A stretch of 36,191 bases of DNA from an uncultured Lachnospiraceae bacterium (GCA_947630085.1 CANRGP010000016.1:1-36191); one strand, 5' to 3'; shown: positions 8,621 to 16,618, numbered from the stretch's first letter. A program made the numbers and translations. The notes: generated from the letters alone by a model not told the origin.

Positions 8621-8791
8621 TAAGAGGTAGAGGTCGCGCGTATCATGATTACGGAGCCGGATGCAGCAGATGCAGGAGAAGGCCCCTGAAAGGGAGAGCG
8701 CCGAAGAGGAATGCCGTCTGCAGGCATGAATCTGGGCATATGGCGAAGAGCCGTATGACTGTCATCCGCTATGGATGGGGGGCTACTCTTA
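8621..8791 (+). ncRNA. Lysine riboswitch (L-box) upstream of dapA
   Basis: The conserved L-box core is visible: AAGAGGTAGAGGTCGCG at the 5' side, GGAGAAGG, GAGAGCGCCGAAGAGG, CTGGGCATATGGCGAAGAG and the 3' closing GGGGGCTACTCTTA. P1 pairs 8621-8626 with 8786-8791. The mechanism can be read off. Bases 8787-8794 (TCTTAAAG) can instead pair with 8807-8814 (CTTTAAGA) as an antiterminator, which would break the terminator stem at 8811-8839. Lysine binding stabilises P1, removes the antiterminator and stops transcription before dapA. Confidence 0.95.
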
Positions 8792-8810
8792 AAGGGCGGC
8801 ATTGAACTTT

Positions 8811-8839
8811 AAGAATCGGCCTTTCGGCTGATTCTTTTT
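8811..8839 (+). terminator. Lysine-responsive attenuator terminator
   Basis: The stem 8811-8821 with 8826-8836 (one G-T pair) has a TTTC loop and a T-run to 8839. Its 5' arm overlaps the 3' half of the predicted antiterminator (8807-8814), so the two forms exclude each other. It lies about 45 bases before the dapA start. Confidence 0.9.
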
Positions 8840-8884
8840 GTGTTATAAGAAAACGAAATTCATTACCGGAAAGGAAGAACGAAA

Positions 8885-9778
8885 ATGGCAATTTTTCAAG
8901 GGGCCGGCGTTGCCCTCATCACGCCGTTTCATGACAACGGAGATGTAAATTATGACAAGCTGGACGAGATCCTGGAGGAGCAGATCTCGGAGGGTACGGA
9001 TGCGGTGATCATCTGCGGGACTACGGGCGAATCCTCCACCATGTCCCACAAGGAGCATCTGGATGTGATCCGTTTTGCCTGTCAGCAGGTGAAGGGACGC
9101 ATCCCGGTGATCGCGGGAACCGGTTCCAACTCCACTTCGGAGGCGGTCTATATGTCCTCCGAGGCGGAAAGCGTGGGGGCGGACGGACTTCTCCTGGTGA
9201 CCCCCTACTATAATAAAGCGACCCAGGGCGGCCTGATCGCCCACTACAGGAAGATCGCGGAATCCGTAAAGATCCCCATCCTTCTGTACCACATTCCGGG
9301 AAGGACCGGAGTGACCATGACGCCGGAGACCATGGTGACTCTGTGCAGGGACGTCCCCAACATTGTCGGCGTGAAGGAAGCCAGCGGCAATTTCTCTTCC
9401 ATCGCCACCATGATGAATATGGCAGACGGCTGCATCGATCTGTATTCCGGAAACGATGACCAGATCGTACCGATCCTCGCCATGGGCGGAAAGGGCGTTA
9501 TCTCGGTGCTTTCCAACATAGCCCCGCGCCGGACCCATGAGATCTGCGCCCGCTTCTTCGCCGGCGACGTGGCGGGGAGCCTGCAGATGCAGCTGGACGC
9601 GATCCCCGTGATCAACGAGCTTTTCCGGGAGGTCAACCCGATCCCGGTAAAGGCGGCTATGAATCTGATGGGCAGGCAGGTAGGACCGCTGCGCCTGCCT
9701 TTGACGGAGATGGAACCGGCTCATCGGGAGAAGCTTGCGCAGGTGATGCGCGATTACGGAATCCTGCAGGACGAATGA
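8885..9778 (+). CDS. dapA: 4-hydroxy-tetrahydrodipicolinate synthase
   Basis: DapA condenses pyruvate with aspartate semialdehyde in the first step of the lysine/diaminopimelate branch; its product is also the precursor of spore dipicolinate. The 297-residue TIM-barrel protein has GTTGES (45-50) with the proton-relay threonine, Y135 and R140 in YHIPGRTG, and the Schiff-base lysine K164 in VGVKEASGN. The stretch YNKATQGG is also standard. Histidine stands in YHIPGRT, where many homologues have Asn. AAAGGAAG precedes the ATG. The gene is controlled by the lysine riboswitch and attenuator immediately upstream and is followed 30 bases later by dapB. Confidence 0.97.
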   Translation: MAIFQGAGVALITPFHDNGDVNYDKLDEILEEQISEGTDAVIICGTTGESSTMSHKEHLDVIRFACQQVKGRIPVIAGTGSNSTSEAVYMSSEAESVGADGLLLVTPYYNKATQGGLIAHYRKIAESVKIPILLYHIPGRTGVTMTPETMVTLCRDVPNIVGVKEASGNFSSIATMMNMADGCIDLYSGNDDQIVPILAMGGKGVISVLSNIAPRRTHEICARFFAGDVAGSLQMQLDAIPVINELFREVNPIPVKAAMNLMGRQVGPLRLPLTEMEPAHREKLAQVMRDYGILQDE

Positions 9779-9808
9779 TCCGCCGCGGGAGGAAAGGACA
9801 GGTAAAGG

Positions 9809-10564
9809 ATGATACGAATATTGATGCACGGCTGCAATGGTGCCATGGGCCAGGCGATCTCCGCTCTTGTCGCCAGGCGGGAGGATGTCAGGATCGCTGC
9901 CGGCGTAGATATAAAGCCCGAGAAGAAATATGACTATCCGGTTTACGGATCGTTGGACCAGGTAAAGGAAGAGGTGGATGTGGTGGTGGATTTTGCCGTG
10001 GCTTCCGCTGCGGACCGCCTTCTTGACTATTGCTGCGGAAAGGGGCTGCCGCTGGTTCTCTGCACCACAGGACTTTCCGAGACGCAGATCGGGACGGTGA
10101 GTGAATGTGCCGAAAGGATCCCGATCCTCCGATCCGCCAATATGTCCCTGGGAGTGAACCTGCTTCTGCGGCTGGTGCAGGATGCGGCCAGAGTGCTGGC
10201 CGGAGCGGGATTCGATATGGAGATCGTGGAGAAGCATCACAACCGCAAGCTGGATGCGCCGAGCGGAACGGCCATTGCCCTGGCCGATTCCATGAACCGG
10301 GCCATGAGGGGAGCCTACCACTACGAGTATGACAGGCACTCCCGGAGGGCGGCGCGGGATCCCCGGGAGATCGGGATATCCGCTGTCCGCGGCGGGAGCA
10401 TCGTGGGTGAGCATGATGTGATCTTTGCCGGACCGGATGAGGTGGTCACCCTGAGCCATACCGCATACTCGAGGTCGGTGTTTGCCGAGGGCGCGGTGGA
10501 GGCCGCCGTCTTTCTGGCGGGGAAGCCGGCCGGCCTGTATTCTATGGCCGATGTGATCGCATAG
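9809..10564 (+). CDS. dapB: 4-hydroxy-tetrahydrodipicolinate reductase
   Basis: DapB uses NAD(P)H to reduce the DapA product on the way to diaminopimelate and lysine. The 251-residue protein has the nucleotide-binding loop GCNGAMG (8-14), VVVDFAVASA for the cofactor site, and the catalytic and substrate block EKHHNRKLDAPSGTA with H143, H144 and K147. The C-terminal HTAYSRSVFAEGAV segment is typical. It is the second gene of the lysine-controlled operon and the transcript ends at a terminator after it. lysA and other dap genes are not in the window. Confidence 0.97.
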   Translation: MIRILMHGCNGAMGQAISALVARREDVRIAAGVDIKPEKKYDYPVYGSLDQVKEEVDVVVDFAVASAADRLLDYCCGKGLPLVLCTTGLSETQIGTVSECAERIPILRSANMSLGVNLLLRLVQDAARVLAGAGFDMEIVEKHHNRKLDAPSGTAIALADSMNRAMRGAYHYEYDRHSRRAARDPREIGISAVRGGSIVGEHDVIFAGPDEVVTLSHTAYSRSVFAEGAVEAAVFLAGKPAGLYSMADVIA

Positions 10565-10580
10565 ATCCGTATAACAACAG

Positions 10581-10634
10581 AACGGAGCTGACGTACAGGC
10601 AGAGTTTCCTGCCGTTCGCCGGCTCCGTTTTTTG
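10581..10634 (+). terminator. Terminator of the dapA-dapB operon
   Basis: An outer stem pairs 10582-10588 with 10622-10628, enclosing a smaller hairpin (GGCAG with CTGCC), and is followed by a T-run from 10628 to 10633. It lies just before the convergent lipoprotein gene. Confidence 0.75.
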
Positions 10635-10654
10635 TTTTTCGGGAGAAAAACGGA

Positions 10655-11056
10655 TCAGCGGCTTTCGTCCGCCTGGTTGCTGGATCCCTCGGAATCTCCC
10701 ATTATATCGTTTATGCCGTTTTCCACATCATCAACCAGACCGTCGATGACGCCGGTGCTCTCCCTGTCCTGAGAAGAAGAACGGTCCGAGCCGTTTCCTG
10801 CGCCCGCGCTTTCCCCGGCCGCGCCCGCGGAGCTGCCTCCCGTTCCGTTCATTCCCGTTCCATTCATCCCCGTTCCGGAAGAACCGTTTCCTTCGGCGCC
10901 TGAGGGGGCTGTATTGGTACCGGCAGAGCTTCCCTGGGTGGCTGAGGGCTGGGTCTGAGACTGGTTATTGCCGGTTCTGCCGTCTGCGCAGGCCGTGAGG
11001 AGAGCGACGGAAAGAGCCAGAAAGACTGCTGAAATATAAATTTTGCATTTTCTCAT
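10655..11056 (-). CDS. Small low-complexity lipoprotein, function unknown
   Basis: The 133-residue product has a signal peptide (basic MRKCK start, hydrophobic stretch about 6-20) ending in the lipobox LLTAC, so C23 would be lipidated and the rest anchored outside the membrane. The mature part is almost entirely Gly, Ser, Thr, Asn, Gln and Ala, with a duplicated GMNGT unit, and ends in an acidic segment (VIDGLVDDVENGINDIMGDSEG). This looks like a flexible tether with a short conserved tail. The ATG at 11056 is chosen because AAAGGAGA lies just upstream; the frame is open to 11083. A CATACTA box, resembling a sigma-G -10, occurs about 30 bases upstream (complement of 11088-11094) without a good -35. 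No function is assigned. Confidence 0.7.
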   Translation of the reverse strand: MRKCKIYISAVFLALSVALLTACADGRTGNNQSQTQPSATQGSSAGTNTAPSGAEGNGSSGTGMNGTGMNGTGGSSAGAAGESAGAGNGSDRSSSQDRESTGVIDGLVDDVENGINDIMGDSEGSSNQADESR

Positions 11057-11267
11057 AATGGCATTCTCCTTTCTTTTTTTCATCGCTTAGTATGTGCCGG
11101 GCCGAAATGAATTATCGTGGGAAATTCTTCAAAAAAAGCAGATTAGGAGAGATTTTTGACGTGTTATGTTCTGATGAGATACGTTTATGAAAAAAACTGT
11201 ATTTTTTTCTGCCGGAACGATAAATTAAAAGGGATATAATCGGAAGCGGGGCGTCCGGAAGGAAAAA

Positions 11268-11540
11268 ATGATGGGAACGGAGCACAAAGGAAGGTACATA
11301 GGGGGGATCTTATTTGCGATGGCGGTCGCCGCCTTTCTTGTGGTGATCGTCACGTTTGTCTGCTCCTGCATCGGCAGGCGCCGGGAATCGGAAAAAGAAC
11401 CCGGCCACGGATACGGTATGGCCGCAATGGGCCGGATCGTGGAGAAGTACGGGAGCATCCTGAAAGTAGACACAGGTCCGAAGAAGTTCTCCGTAAAGAC
11501 ATATCTGTGCATGAGACGGAAGACGGATCAGAGCAGATAG
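11268..11540 (+). CDS. Small single-pass membrane protein, unknown
   Basis: The 90-residue product has one hydrophobic segment at about 12-34 (IGGILFAMAVAAFLVVIVTF), followed by a Cys-Ile-Gly-Arg-Arg stop-transfer and a charged cytoplasmic tail. GGAAGG precedes the ATG and a TATAAT box lies at 11235-11240, although without a recognisable -35. It converges on, and overlaps by 13 bases, the end of the LytTR regulator gene, which is unusual but tolerable. No family is recognised, and a spurious ORF cannot be excluded. Confidence 0.5.
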   Translation: MMGTEHKGRYIGGILFAMAVAAFLVVIVTFVCSCIGRRRESEKEPGHGYGMAAMGRIVEKYGSILKVDTGPKKFSVKTYLCMRRKTDQSR

Positions 11541-12247
11541 GAATTCCGATCCGCGTATTCGATAATGGAGCGCTGGGTCTGCTGATAAAGGCTTCTGCTG
11601 ACGGGAATGATGTCCCCGGTGCTGAGACGGATCTGATAGCGGACGATTTCGGCGATCTTATCCAGGCTGACCAGGTAGCTGCGGTGAGGCCGGATGAATG
11701 TCAGGGTAGGAAGGATATGCTCGATCTCCTTGAGTGTGCCGGTGCAGAGCTCCCGGGCCCCGTCGGTCTTATGTATGACGATCTGGTGGCCGTAGATCTC
11801 AAAATACGCGATGTCCCGGATCTGCACATACAGATCGCCTCTCGCGGTCGTAAAATGCAGGCTGCGGGGCGTATATTTATCGAGGAAGCGGGAAAGGGCC
11901 ATAGTCAGCCTGTCCTGGTCAATGGGCTTGGTCAGGTAGTGCAGAGGGGCATAATCATAGCTGGCAACCGCATATTCCGGACATGAAGTCACAAAGATGA
12001 TCTCCGTCTGTATGCCGTGCTCACGCAGGAACCCGGCCAGCATAAGCCCTTTTTCTTCTCCGAAAACGATGTCGAGAAAAAGGAGATCAAAGCGTTCTCC
12101 GGATTCGACGGCGGCCTGAAGACTGCCGGGATCGGAAAAGGCGGCGAGATGAAACGCGACGTTCCGCTTATCCATCACTTTTTTCAGCTGCTGCTTAAAC
12201 GCGGAGGCAAATTCGGAGTCGTCGTCGCAGAGAGCAATCTCATACAT
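11528..12247 (-). CDS. LytTR-family response regulator (LytR/AgrA type)
   Basis: A two-component response regulator: phosphorylation of the receiver controls a LytTR DNA-binding domain that contacts direct-repeat promoters. The 239-residue protein has the acidic pocket DDD (8-10), the phospho-acceptor D59 in LLFLDI, T87 in IIFVTS and K107 in LTKP. The LytTR domain spans about 135-235, with HFTTARGDLYVQIRDIAYFEIYGH and FIRPHRSYLVSLDKI. It has a good promoter (12281-12309) and a short leader. No intact histidine kinase is adjacent, but a frameshifted membrane sensor remnant lies at 13179-13670, so this may be an orphan left by decay. Its target genes are unknown. Confidence 0.92.
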   Translation of the reverse strand: MYEIALCDDDSEFASAFKQQLKKVMDKRNVAFHLAAFSDPGSLQAAVESGERFDLLFLDIVFGEEKGLMLAGFLREHGIQTEIIFVTSCPEYAVASYDYAPLHYLTKPIDQDRLTMALSRFLDKYTPRSLHFTTARGDLYVQIRDIAYFEIYGHQIVIHKTDGARELCTGTLKEIEHILPTLTFIRPHRSYLVSLDKIAEIVRYQIRLSTGDIIPVSRSLYQQTQRSIIEYADRNSYLL

Positions 12248-12280
12248 AGACCTAACCTCGCTTGTACTCAGAATGAGTCA

Positions 12281-12309
12281 ATTATATATCAAGGGTCTTG
12301 AAATTGCAA
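12281..12309 (-). promoter_or_regulatory. Sigma-A promoter of the LytTR regulator
   Basis: On the minus strand, TTGCAA (complement of 12304-12309) and TATAAT (complement of 12281-12286) have a 17-base spacer. TTGCAA is its own reverse complement, so the same hexamer could serve as a -35 for the divergent gene remnant at 12362. Confidence 0.7.
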
Positions 12310-12361
12310 TAATGAAAAACAGGTAAGTATTTCATCAGATTATCAAGGGAGGAACAATCAA

Positions 12362-13178
12362 ATGAATGAAATGCCAATGGAAAATCAGACAACGCCGGTT
12401 AAGGGAACCCGAAGCAAAAAAGTGCTGTGCGGTGTGGCGATAGCCGTTTCCGCCGCTTTCCTGCTGAACCTCGCGATTGCGGTAGCGGTGGAGATTCCGT
12501 ATATTCTGCGGATCGGAACCAGCCAGGTGGGAGCGTGGACAGAGAGCATCCCCGCCTTTTTCGCTGCATTTGCCGCGGTGCCCATCATGCTGGCTTCTGT
12601 GAGCGGGCTGCGCGGGGGGAATGAGCGGAGACAGGGTGGTAACGAATATGCTGATGGCCATCATCGGCACGCTTCTTCCGCTCGGTTTTTTTGTGTTCAG
12701 CATACTCTGTATGATTTTCGATCCGCTGCTGAAAATTTTCCTCTTCCATCTGTACGTTATGTTTGATTCCGTTTTCGCGTATCCCTTTGTCTGCCTGATG
12801 GGTCTTGTTATGCTGATCACGTTTGCGAACGCAGCCGGTGAGAAAGCCAATCATCCGCGTTTGAGCGAGGAGTTCATGAAAGGCTTGGGAAAACCCGCGT
12901 TATGGACGGCGGCAGCGGTTTTGAGCGTTATTTTTATATTTTTGGGCGAAAGATCCGTTACCGGCGCCCGCACCGAGGCGTTTGCCAGCTTTTCGGCCCA
13001 GGATTTGGATGGGAACCCTGTGGATACTTCCGTTTTTGAAGGAAGCAGGATGACGCTCATCAATGTCTGGGGAACCTTCTGCGGGCCCGGCCTCAACGAG
13101 ATGCCTGACCTGACGAAGCTGGCCGAGGAATATGCGGATCAGGGCCTTCAGGTGATCGGGATCTGCTGGTCGGTTATC
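12362..13178 (+). pseudogene. Frameshifted TlpA-like membrane-anchored thioredoxin remnant
   Basis: The product would be a membrane protein with several N-terminal helices followed by a TlpA/ResA-type thioredoxin domain for extracytoplasmic thiol chemistry. Reading starts at 12362 behind a good GGGAGG site and gives two helices (about residues 21-45 and 60-82). It then must shift by +1, probably at the G6 run 12614-12619, into the frame that carries two more helices and the domain FSAQDLDGNPVDTS...LINVWGTFCGPG. The thioredoxin motif reads CGPG: the second active-site cysteine codon has become GGC (13089-13091). The domain stops making sense after LQVIGIC near 13165, well short of its normal end. 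Frame break, lost catalytic residue and missing C-terminus all indicate decay. Confidence 0.75.
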
Positions 13179-13670
13179 AGGATGAGGAGACCTGGAGAAG
13201 GCAGATTGAAGAGCGCTGCTGTATGCCTGCCCGGCGGGGCTTGCTCTGGGTCTTTCCGGGTATCTGATCGAGTTTCTGCAGTTGGACAGCAGACGCAGCA
13301 GGCGGATATGGACCGCCGTGAAATGCCTCTGCGCCGTACAGGCGATCATTTCCGTACTGTCCGTTTTCTGCGGTTTTTATTTTACCTTTACCGCGGATCA
13401 TGTTTACCGGAGAGGGAACCTGTATCTGCTCTCCCAGATCATTCCGATCCTGACGTATGCGGCGGATGCTTTTTCATGGTCGACGGAAGGAAGAAGCTGA
13501 ATGCCGGACAGGGCGTGATTTTCGGAAGCTTTCTGGTGTTCCCTCTTGCGGGCCAGGTGATCCGGGCCGCCAATTACGGGATCGCGGCGGTCTGCCCCAT
13601 GGTGACGCTCGCGGTCCTCCTGCCGGTGGTCAACGTTCAGAGGGAGCAGTTCAGTCATTCGACTTTTGGG
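13179..13670 (+). pseudogene. Remnant of a multi-helix membrane sensor (histidine kinase or GGDEF type N-terminus)
   Basis: Two overlapping frames together restore the membrane part of a sensor. The first (from about 13199) reads RALLYACPAGLALGLSGYL, then a basic loop, then CAVQAIISVLSVFCGF and TFTADHVYRRGNLYLLS. The second, entered near the T5 run at 13470-13474, reads VIFGSFLVFPLAGQVI and YGIAAVCPMVTLAVLLPVVNVQREQ. The periplasmic VYRRG-x-LYLLSQ loop and the final helix before a Q-rich linker are what I know from multi-helix sensors of Lachnospiraceae with kinase or GGDEF outputs. No output domain follows; a terminator-like hairpin comes next. The 5' end is also missing, fused to the TlpA remnant. 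The assignment rests on pattern memory and is tentative. Confidence 0.5.
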
Positions 13671-13713
13671 ACACCCTCGCAGATCAGGCATCCTGGAGAC
13701 AGGGTGTTTTTTT
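13671..13713 (+). terminator. Probable terminator after the remnants
   Basis: A 7-bp stem (13671-13677 with 13701-13707) encloses a 23-base loop and is followed by seven T. The loop is long, so confidence is moderate. Confidence 0.5.
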
Positions 13714-13772
13714 CTGCCTTTAAAACCAAATTCCCGGCCGTCTCGTCATATAATTGAAAGGAGGAGGAGAGT

Positions 13773-13958
13773 ATGGATATGCTGGGAAAGATCATGAAAG
13801 ATCTGGAGGAAGAATACCAGGCGCCGCCTCTCGCGCTTGAAAATATCAGAATCCGGATCCTGACGGCTATGCGGCAAAACCAGCTTCCTGAAGCGAACGG
13901 TCCTCCGAAAGCGCAGAAGGAAAAAAATGTCCGAAACCGGGCCGAATGTGATTCTTGA
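13773..13958 (+). CDS. Small soluble protein, unknown
   Basis: The 61-residue product is hydrophilic and begins MDMLGKIMKDLEEEYQAPP, with a predicted helical, acidic first half and a basic second half. A very strong ribosome binding site (GAAAGGAGGAGGAG) lies directly before the ATG, which is the main reason to accept it. It sits between the decayed region and the promoter of the following gene, whose -35 overlaps its last codons. No family is recognised. Confidence 0.5.
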   Translation: MDMLGKIMKDLEEEYQAPPLALENIRIRILTAMRQNQLPEANGPPKAQKEKNVRNRAECDS

Positions 13959-13983
13959 CATTTTCCTCCACTGCAAGTATATT
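13955..13983 (+). promoter_or_regulatory. Sigma-A promoter of the 14018 gene
   Basis: A perfect TTGACA at 13955-13960 and TATATT at 13978-13983 have a 17-base spacer. AGGAGG and the ATG at 14018 follow. Confidence 0.75.
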
Positions 13984-14017
13984 AAAAAATAATATAACTT
14001 TTAGGAGGAATCCTTCA

Positions 14018-14995
14018 ATGAACAAAAAGAATCTGTCAGCGTACCGGACCGTTGCCGAGCAGACGGGACTCTATCTGGACGAGGCCAATGGCACAATCTA
14101 CGGCCGGAGAGGGGAATATGAAGTCCTGATTTATCCGGTAACCGCGGACCGCCCCTATCAGCTGGGGATCAATATCTGTGCGGAGCGTCCGGACGGACAG
14201 CTCACCAAGGAGGAGATTGGGGAATTCTGCCAGGCTCTGAAGCAGGAGAAGATCTTGACCCTGCAGCAGAAGGGAAACCTGATACAGCTTTCCCTCAAGG
14301 TGATCACCAACCCCCAGACTCTTGCGGCCGCCGTGTCTGAAAACCTTAACCGGCTGGTTGCCCTCCTCTCCTCCAAGGGGTATGTGAATGTCTGCCAGGG
14401 CTGCGGAACCCCGCAGGAGACCAGAGGCTATATAATGAACGGCAGCCGCGTATTTCTCTGCCCGGACTGCTATTCGTCCAAATACCGGGCGATAATGGAG
14501 GCCGGACAGGAAAAGGCTGCCAGGAAATCCAATGTGATCGGCGGGATTGCCGGCGCTTTCCTGGGATCCCTGATCGGAGCGGCCTGCATCATACTGATCA
14601 GCCAGCTGGGATTTGTGGCGGCTATTTCGGGGATCGTTATGGCCGCGGCCACCGTCAAGGGATATGAGCTTCTCGGTGGGAAAATGAATGTGACCGGTGT
14701 GGTGATCTGCTCGCTCATCATGATCGCGATGGTCTACGTGGCCGACCGTTTGGACTGGGCTATCGTTGCCTACCGCGCTATGGATGCCGAATACGACCTC
14801 TTTACCATGTTCCGGCTGGTGCCGAAGATGCTTGAGGCTGAAGCGATTGAAATGAGTTCGTATCTCGGAAATCTGGCCATGGTGTATTTTTTCGCATTGA
14901 TCGGGGCTGTGCCCATGATAACTGCGGCGTTCCAGAAAGAAGACGTTTCTTCGCAGTTCGGCCCGATCGGCCAGCAGACCTACAATGCCATGTGA
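14018..14995 (+). CDS. Conserved membrane protein with a zinc-ribbon-like motif, unknown
   Basis: The 325-residue product has a soluble N-terminal domain (about 1-120) followed by two cysteine pairs, CQGC (126-129) and CPDC (148-151), spaced like a zinc ribbon. It then has about four membrane helices (about 172-195, 197-213, 225-245 and 300-320). Such proteins occur widely in Lachnospiraceae as hypotheticals, and no activity is known to me. The ATG at 14018 is chosen for its AGGAGG site; the frame is open back to 13955, but that overlaps the promoter. It has a strong promoter and a strong terminator, so it is a single-gene unit. Confidence 0.8.
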   Translation: MNKKNLSAYRTVAEQTGLYLDEANGTIYGRRGEYEVLIYPVTADRPYQLGINICAERPDGQLTKEEIGEFCQALKQEKILTLQQKGNLIQLSLKVITNPQTLAAAVSENLNRLVALLSSKGYVNVCQGCGTPQETRGYIMNGSRVFLCPDCYSSKYRAIMEAGQEKAARKSNVIGGIAGAFLGSLIGAACIILISQLGFVAAISGIVMAAATVKGYELLGGKMNVTGVVICSLIMIAMVYVADRLDWAIVAYRAMDAEYDLFTMFRLVPKMLEAEAIEMSSYLGNLAMVYFFALIGAVPMITAAFQKEDVSSQFGPIGQQTYNAM

Positions 14996-15009
14996 CCCCT
15001 ACATAGAAG

Positions 15010-15043
15010 TTCGCGGAGCCCCGGAAGGGGCTCCGCGAATTTT
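15010..15043. terminator. Bidirectional terminator between the 14018 gene and bioY
   Basis: A perfect 13-bp GC-rich stem (15010-15022 with 15027-15039) has a GGAA loop and is followed by TTTT. Convergent genes end on both sides. Confidence 0.85.
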
Positions 15044-15599
15044 ACATCGACTGCTCCGGCAGTTTTACCCGATGTGATACGAACAGCGCCAGCGCCATTT
15101 TCAGAAGGTCAGGGATGATGAAGGGAAACACGCACCAGGAAAGGGCGGTCATAACGCTGATGGAGCCGGTGCTCCGGGTGTACACGGCGATGAACCAGAG
15201 AGTCCCGAAGAAATACAGCACCGCAAGTCCCACGACCATTGCGGCGGCCTCCACCCAGATCCTTTTCCCGAAGATCCTCACGGCGAGCCAGTAGATAAGG
15301 CCGATAAGAACAAAACCGGTCAGGTATCCGCCCGTCGCTCCCAGAAGGGCGCCTGCCCCCGCCGTAAAACGGGAGAAGACAGGGACGCCTGCCGCGCCGA
15401 TGATCAGATACAGGATGACGGACGCCGTTCCCCGTTTGCCTCCCAGAAGGGATATGACGCAGAATACGGCGAAGGTCTGCATGGTAAAGGGGACGACGGT
15501 GGGGATGCTGATCCAGGAGCATACGGTGATCAGAACGGCCCCGAGGGCGATGTACGCCGGATCCAGAGCCCGGATCCGGATGCTTTTTGTGTTGTTCAT
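15042..15599 (-). CDS. bioY: Biotin transporter BioY
   Basis: BioY is the substrate-binding membrane subunit (S component) of the energy-coupling-factor biotin importer; it may also act alone. The 185-residue protein has about six helices and the BioY signatures TVVPFTMQTFAVF, LLGGKRGTASVILYLIIGAAGVPVF and GATGGYLTGF. The ATG at 15599 follows GGGAGG at the usual spacing. It is the second gene of a birA-bioY operon (20-base gap) and should be repressed by biotin-loaded BirA through the operator at 16697-16731. No dedicated EcfA/T genes are present, and no biotin synthesis genes are in the window. Confidence 0.95.
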   Translation of the reverse strand: MNNTKSIRIRALDPAYIALGAVLITVCSWISIPTVVPFTMQTFAVFCVISLLGGKRGTASVILYLIIGAAGVPVFSRFTAGAGALLGATGGYLTGFVLIGLIYWLAVRIFGKRIWVEAAAMVVGLAVLYFFGTLWFIAVYTRSTGSISVMTALSWCVFPFIIPDLLKMALALFVSHRVKLPEQSM

Positions 15600-15619
15600 A
15601 ATAAACCTCCCTTTTGCGA

Positions 15620-16618
15620 TCAAATCTTTGTTTTGTTTTCCGGAACTGTGCCGGCGGGCCTTACGCTTACCTCTCCCGACGACAGGCTTTCCGTGCTTCC
15701 GTCGTCGTACCGCACCATAAGGCGGCAGCTGCTGTCGATCCCGACGGCAAGGGCGGGGACGGATCCGCCGTTTTTTATGACGTTGATCCTCCGGCCCGTG
15801 AGGAAACTCCGCCTTCTGTACTCTTCCACGAACCCGCGGGAGGGCAGAAGGGAAAATATTTCATAGAAATTGCGAAGAAAGGCCGCCGCGAGGCGGCTTC
15901 TCATATTGTGCTGCTTCTGCGGGAAGAGAGCTCCCGCGATCTCCGACAGCTCGGGAGGGAACCCGCCCTCCGGTTCGGTCACGTTGATCCCCACGCCGAG
16001 AATGGCATAATCGACGGTTCGGGATTCCATGTCGAGAACGGCCTCCGTCAGGATCCCGCAGACTTTTTTCCCCCGCACAAAAATATCATTGACCCACTTG
16101 ATGGAAGCGTCCATATGCGCCGTTTCCTCGATGCTCCTGCATACGGCTACGGCGGCGGCGGTGGTGATCAGCGACGCCTCCTCACCGCTCATGGCGGGGC
16201 GAAGGAAAATGCTCATATAGAGGCCGCATCCTTCCGGCGAATAAAAGCTCCTTCCCAGCCTGCCGCGTCCCCCGGTCTGTCTCCCTGCGATGACCGTATG
16301 CCAGGGAGGAAGAGAGGAGGCCCGCTGCCGGATGACCTGGTTTGTGGAAACGCAGACCGGCAGGACTTCAAGAGAAAACCTTCCGGCCATCTGTCCGAGT
16401 TCTTTTTGAATTTCCCGGACGCTGATCACATCGCCGGAGGGACAGAGGCGGTACCCCCGGTTGGTCACGGCCTCGATATCGTAGCCGTCGTTCCGGAGAG
16501 AACGGATGTATTTCCAGACGGCGGCGCGGGTCAGATGGAGATAGTCTGCAAGCTCGCTTCCCGACAGAAAACCGTCTGAGTTTTCCAGAATTTCCAGGAG
16601 AGTAGATTTGTTGTCCAT
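15620..16618 (-). CDS. birA: Bifunctional biotin-protein ligase / biotin operon repressor
   Basis: BirA makes biotinyl-AMP, attaches biotin to carboxylase carrier proteins, and as a dimer represses biotin genes. The 332-residue class II protein has an N-terminal winged helix (about 1-60, with SGSELADYLHLTRAAVWKYI and a GYRL wing). The ligase domain follows, with the biotinyl-AMP loop GRGRLGR (117-123), KWVND with K174, and GKKVCGILTE. A C-terminal SH3-like domain ends in STESLSSGEVSVR. The ATG at 16618 has AAGGAGG upstream; the frame is open to 16642 but that part is leader. It heads the operon with bioY and its promoter overlaps a BirA operator, so it is autoregulated. Confidence 0.96.
   Translation of the reverse strand: MDNKSTLLEILENSDGFLSGSELADYLHLTRAAVWKYIRSLRNDGYDIEAVTNRGYRLCPSGDVISVREIQKELGQMAGRFSLEVLPVCVSTNQVIRQRASSLPPWHTVIAGRQTGGRGRLGRSFYSPEGCGLYMSIFLRPAMSGEEASLITTAAAVAVCRSIEETAHMDASIKWVNDIFVRGKKVCGILTEAVLDMESRTVDYAILGVGINVTEPEGGFPPELSEIAGALFPQKQHNMRSRLAAAFLRNFYEIFSLLPSRGFVEEYRRRSFLTGRRINVIKNGGSVPALAVGIDSSCRLMVRYDDGSTESLSSGEVSVRPAGTVPENKTKI

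Noticed and set aside
8843-10459. 538-residue open frame on the minus strand opposite dapA-dapB
   Set aside because: It mirrors two certain genes with known motifs and has no ribosome binding site; long antisense frames arise from the GC-rich third codon positions.
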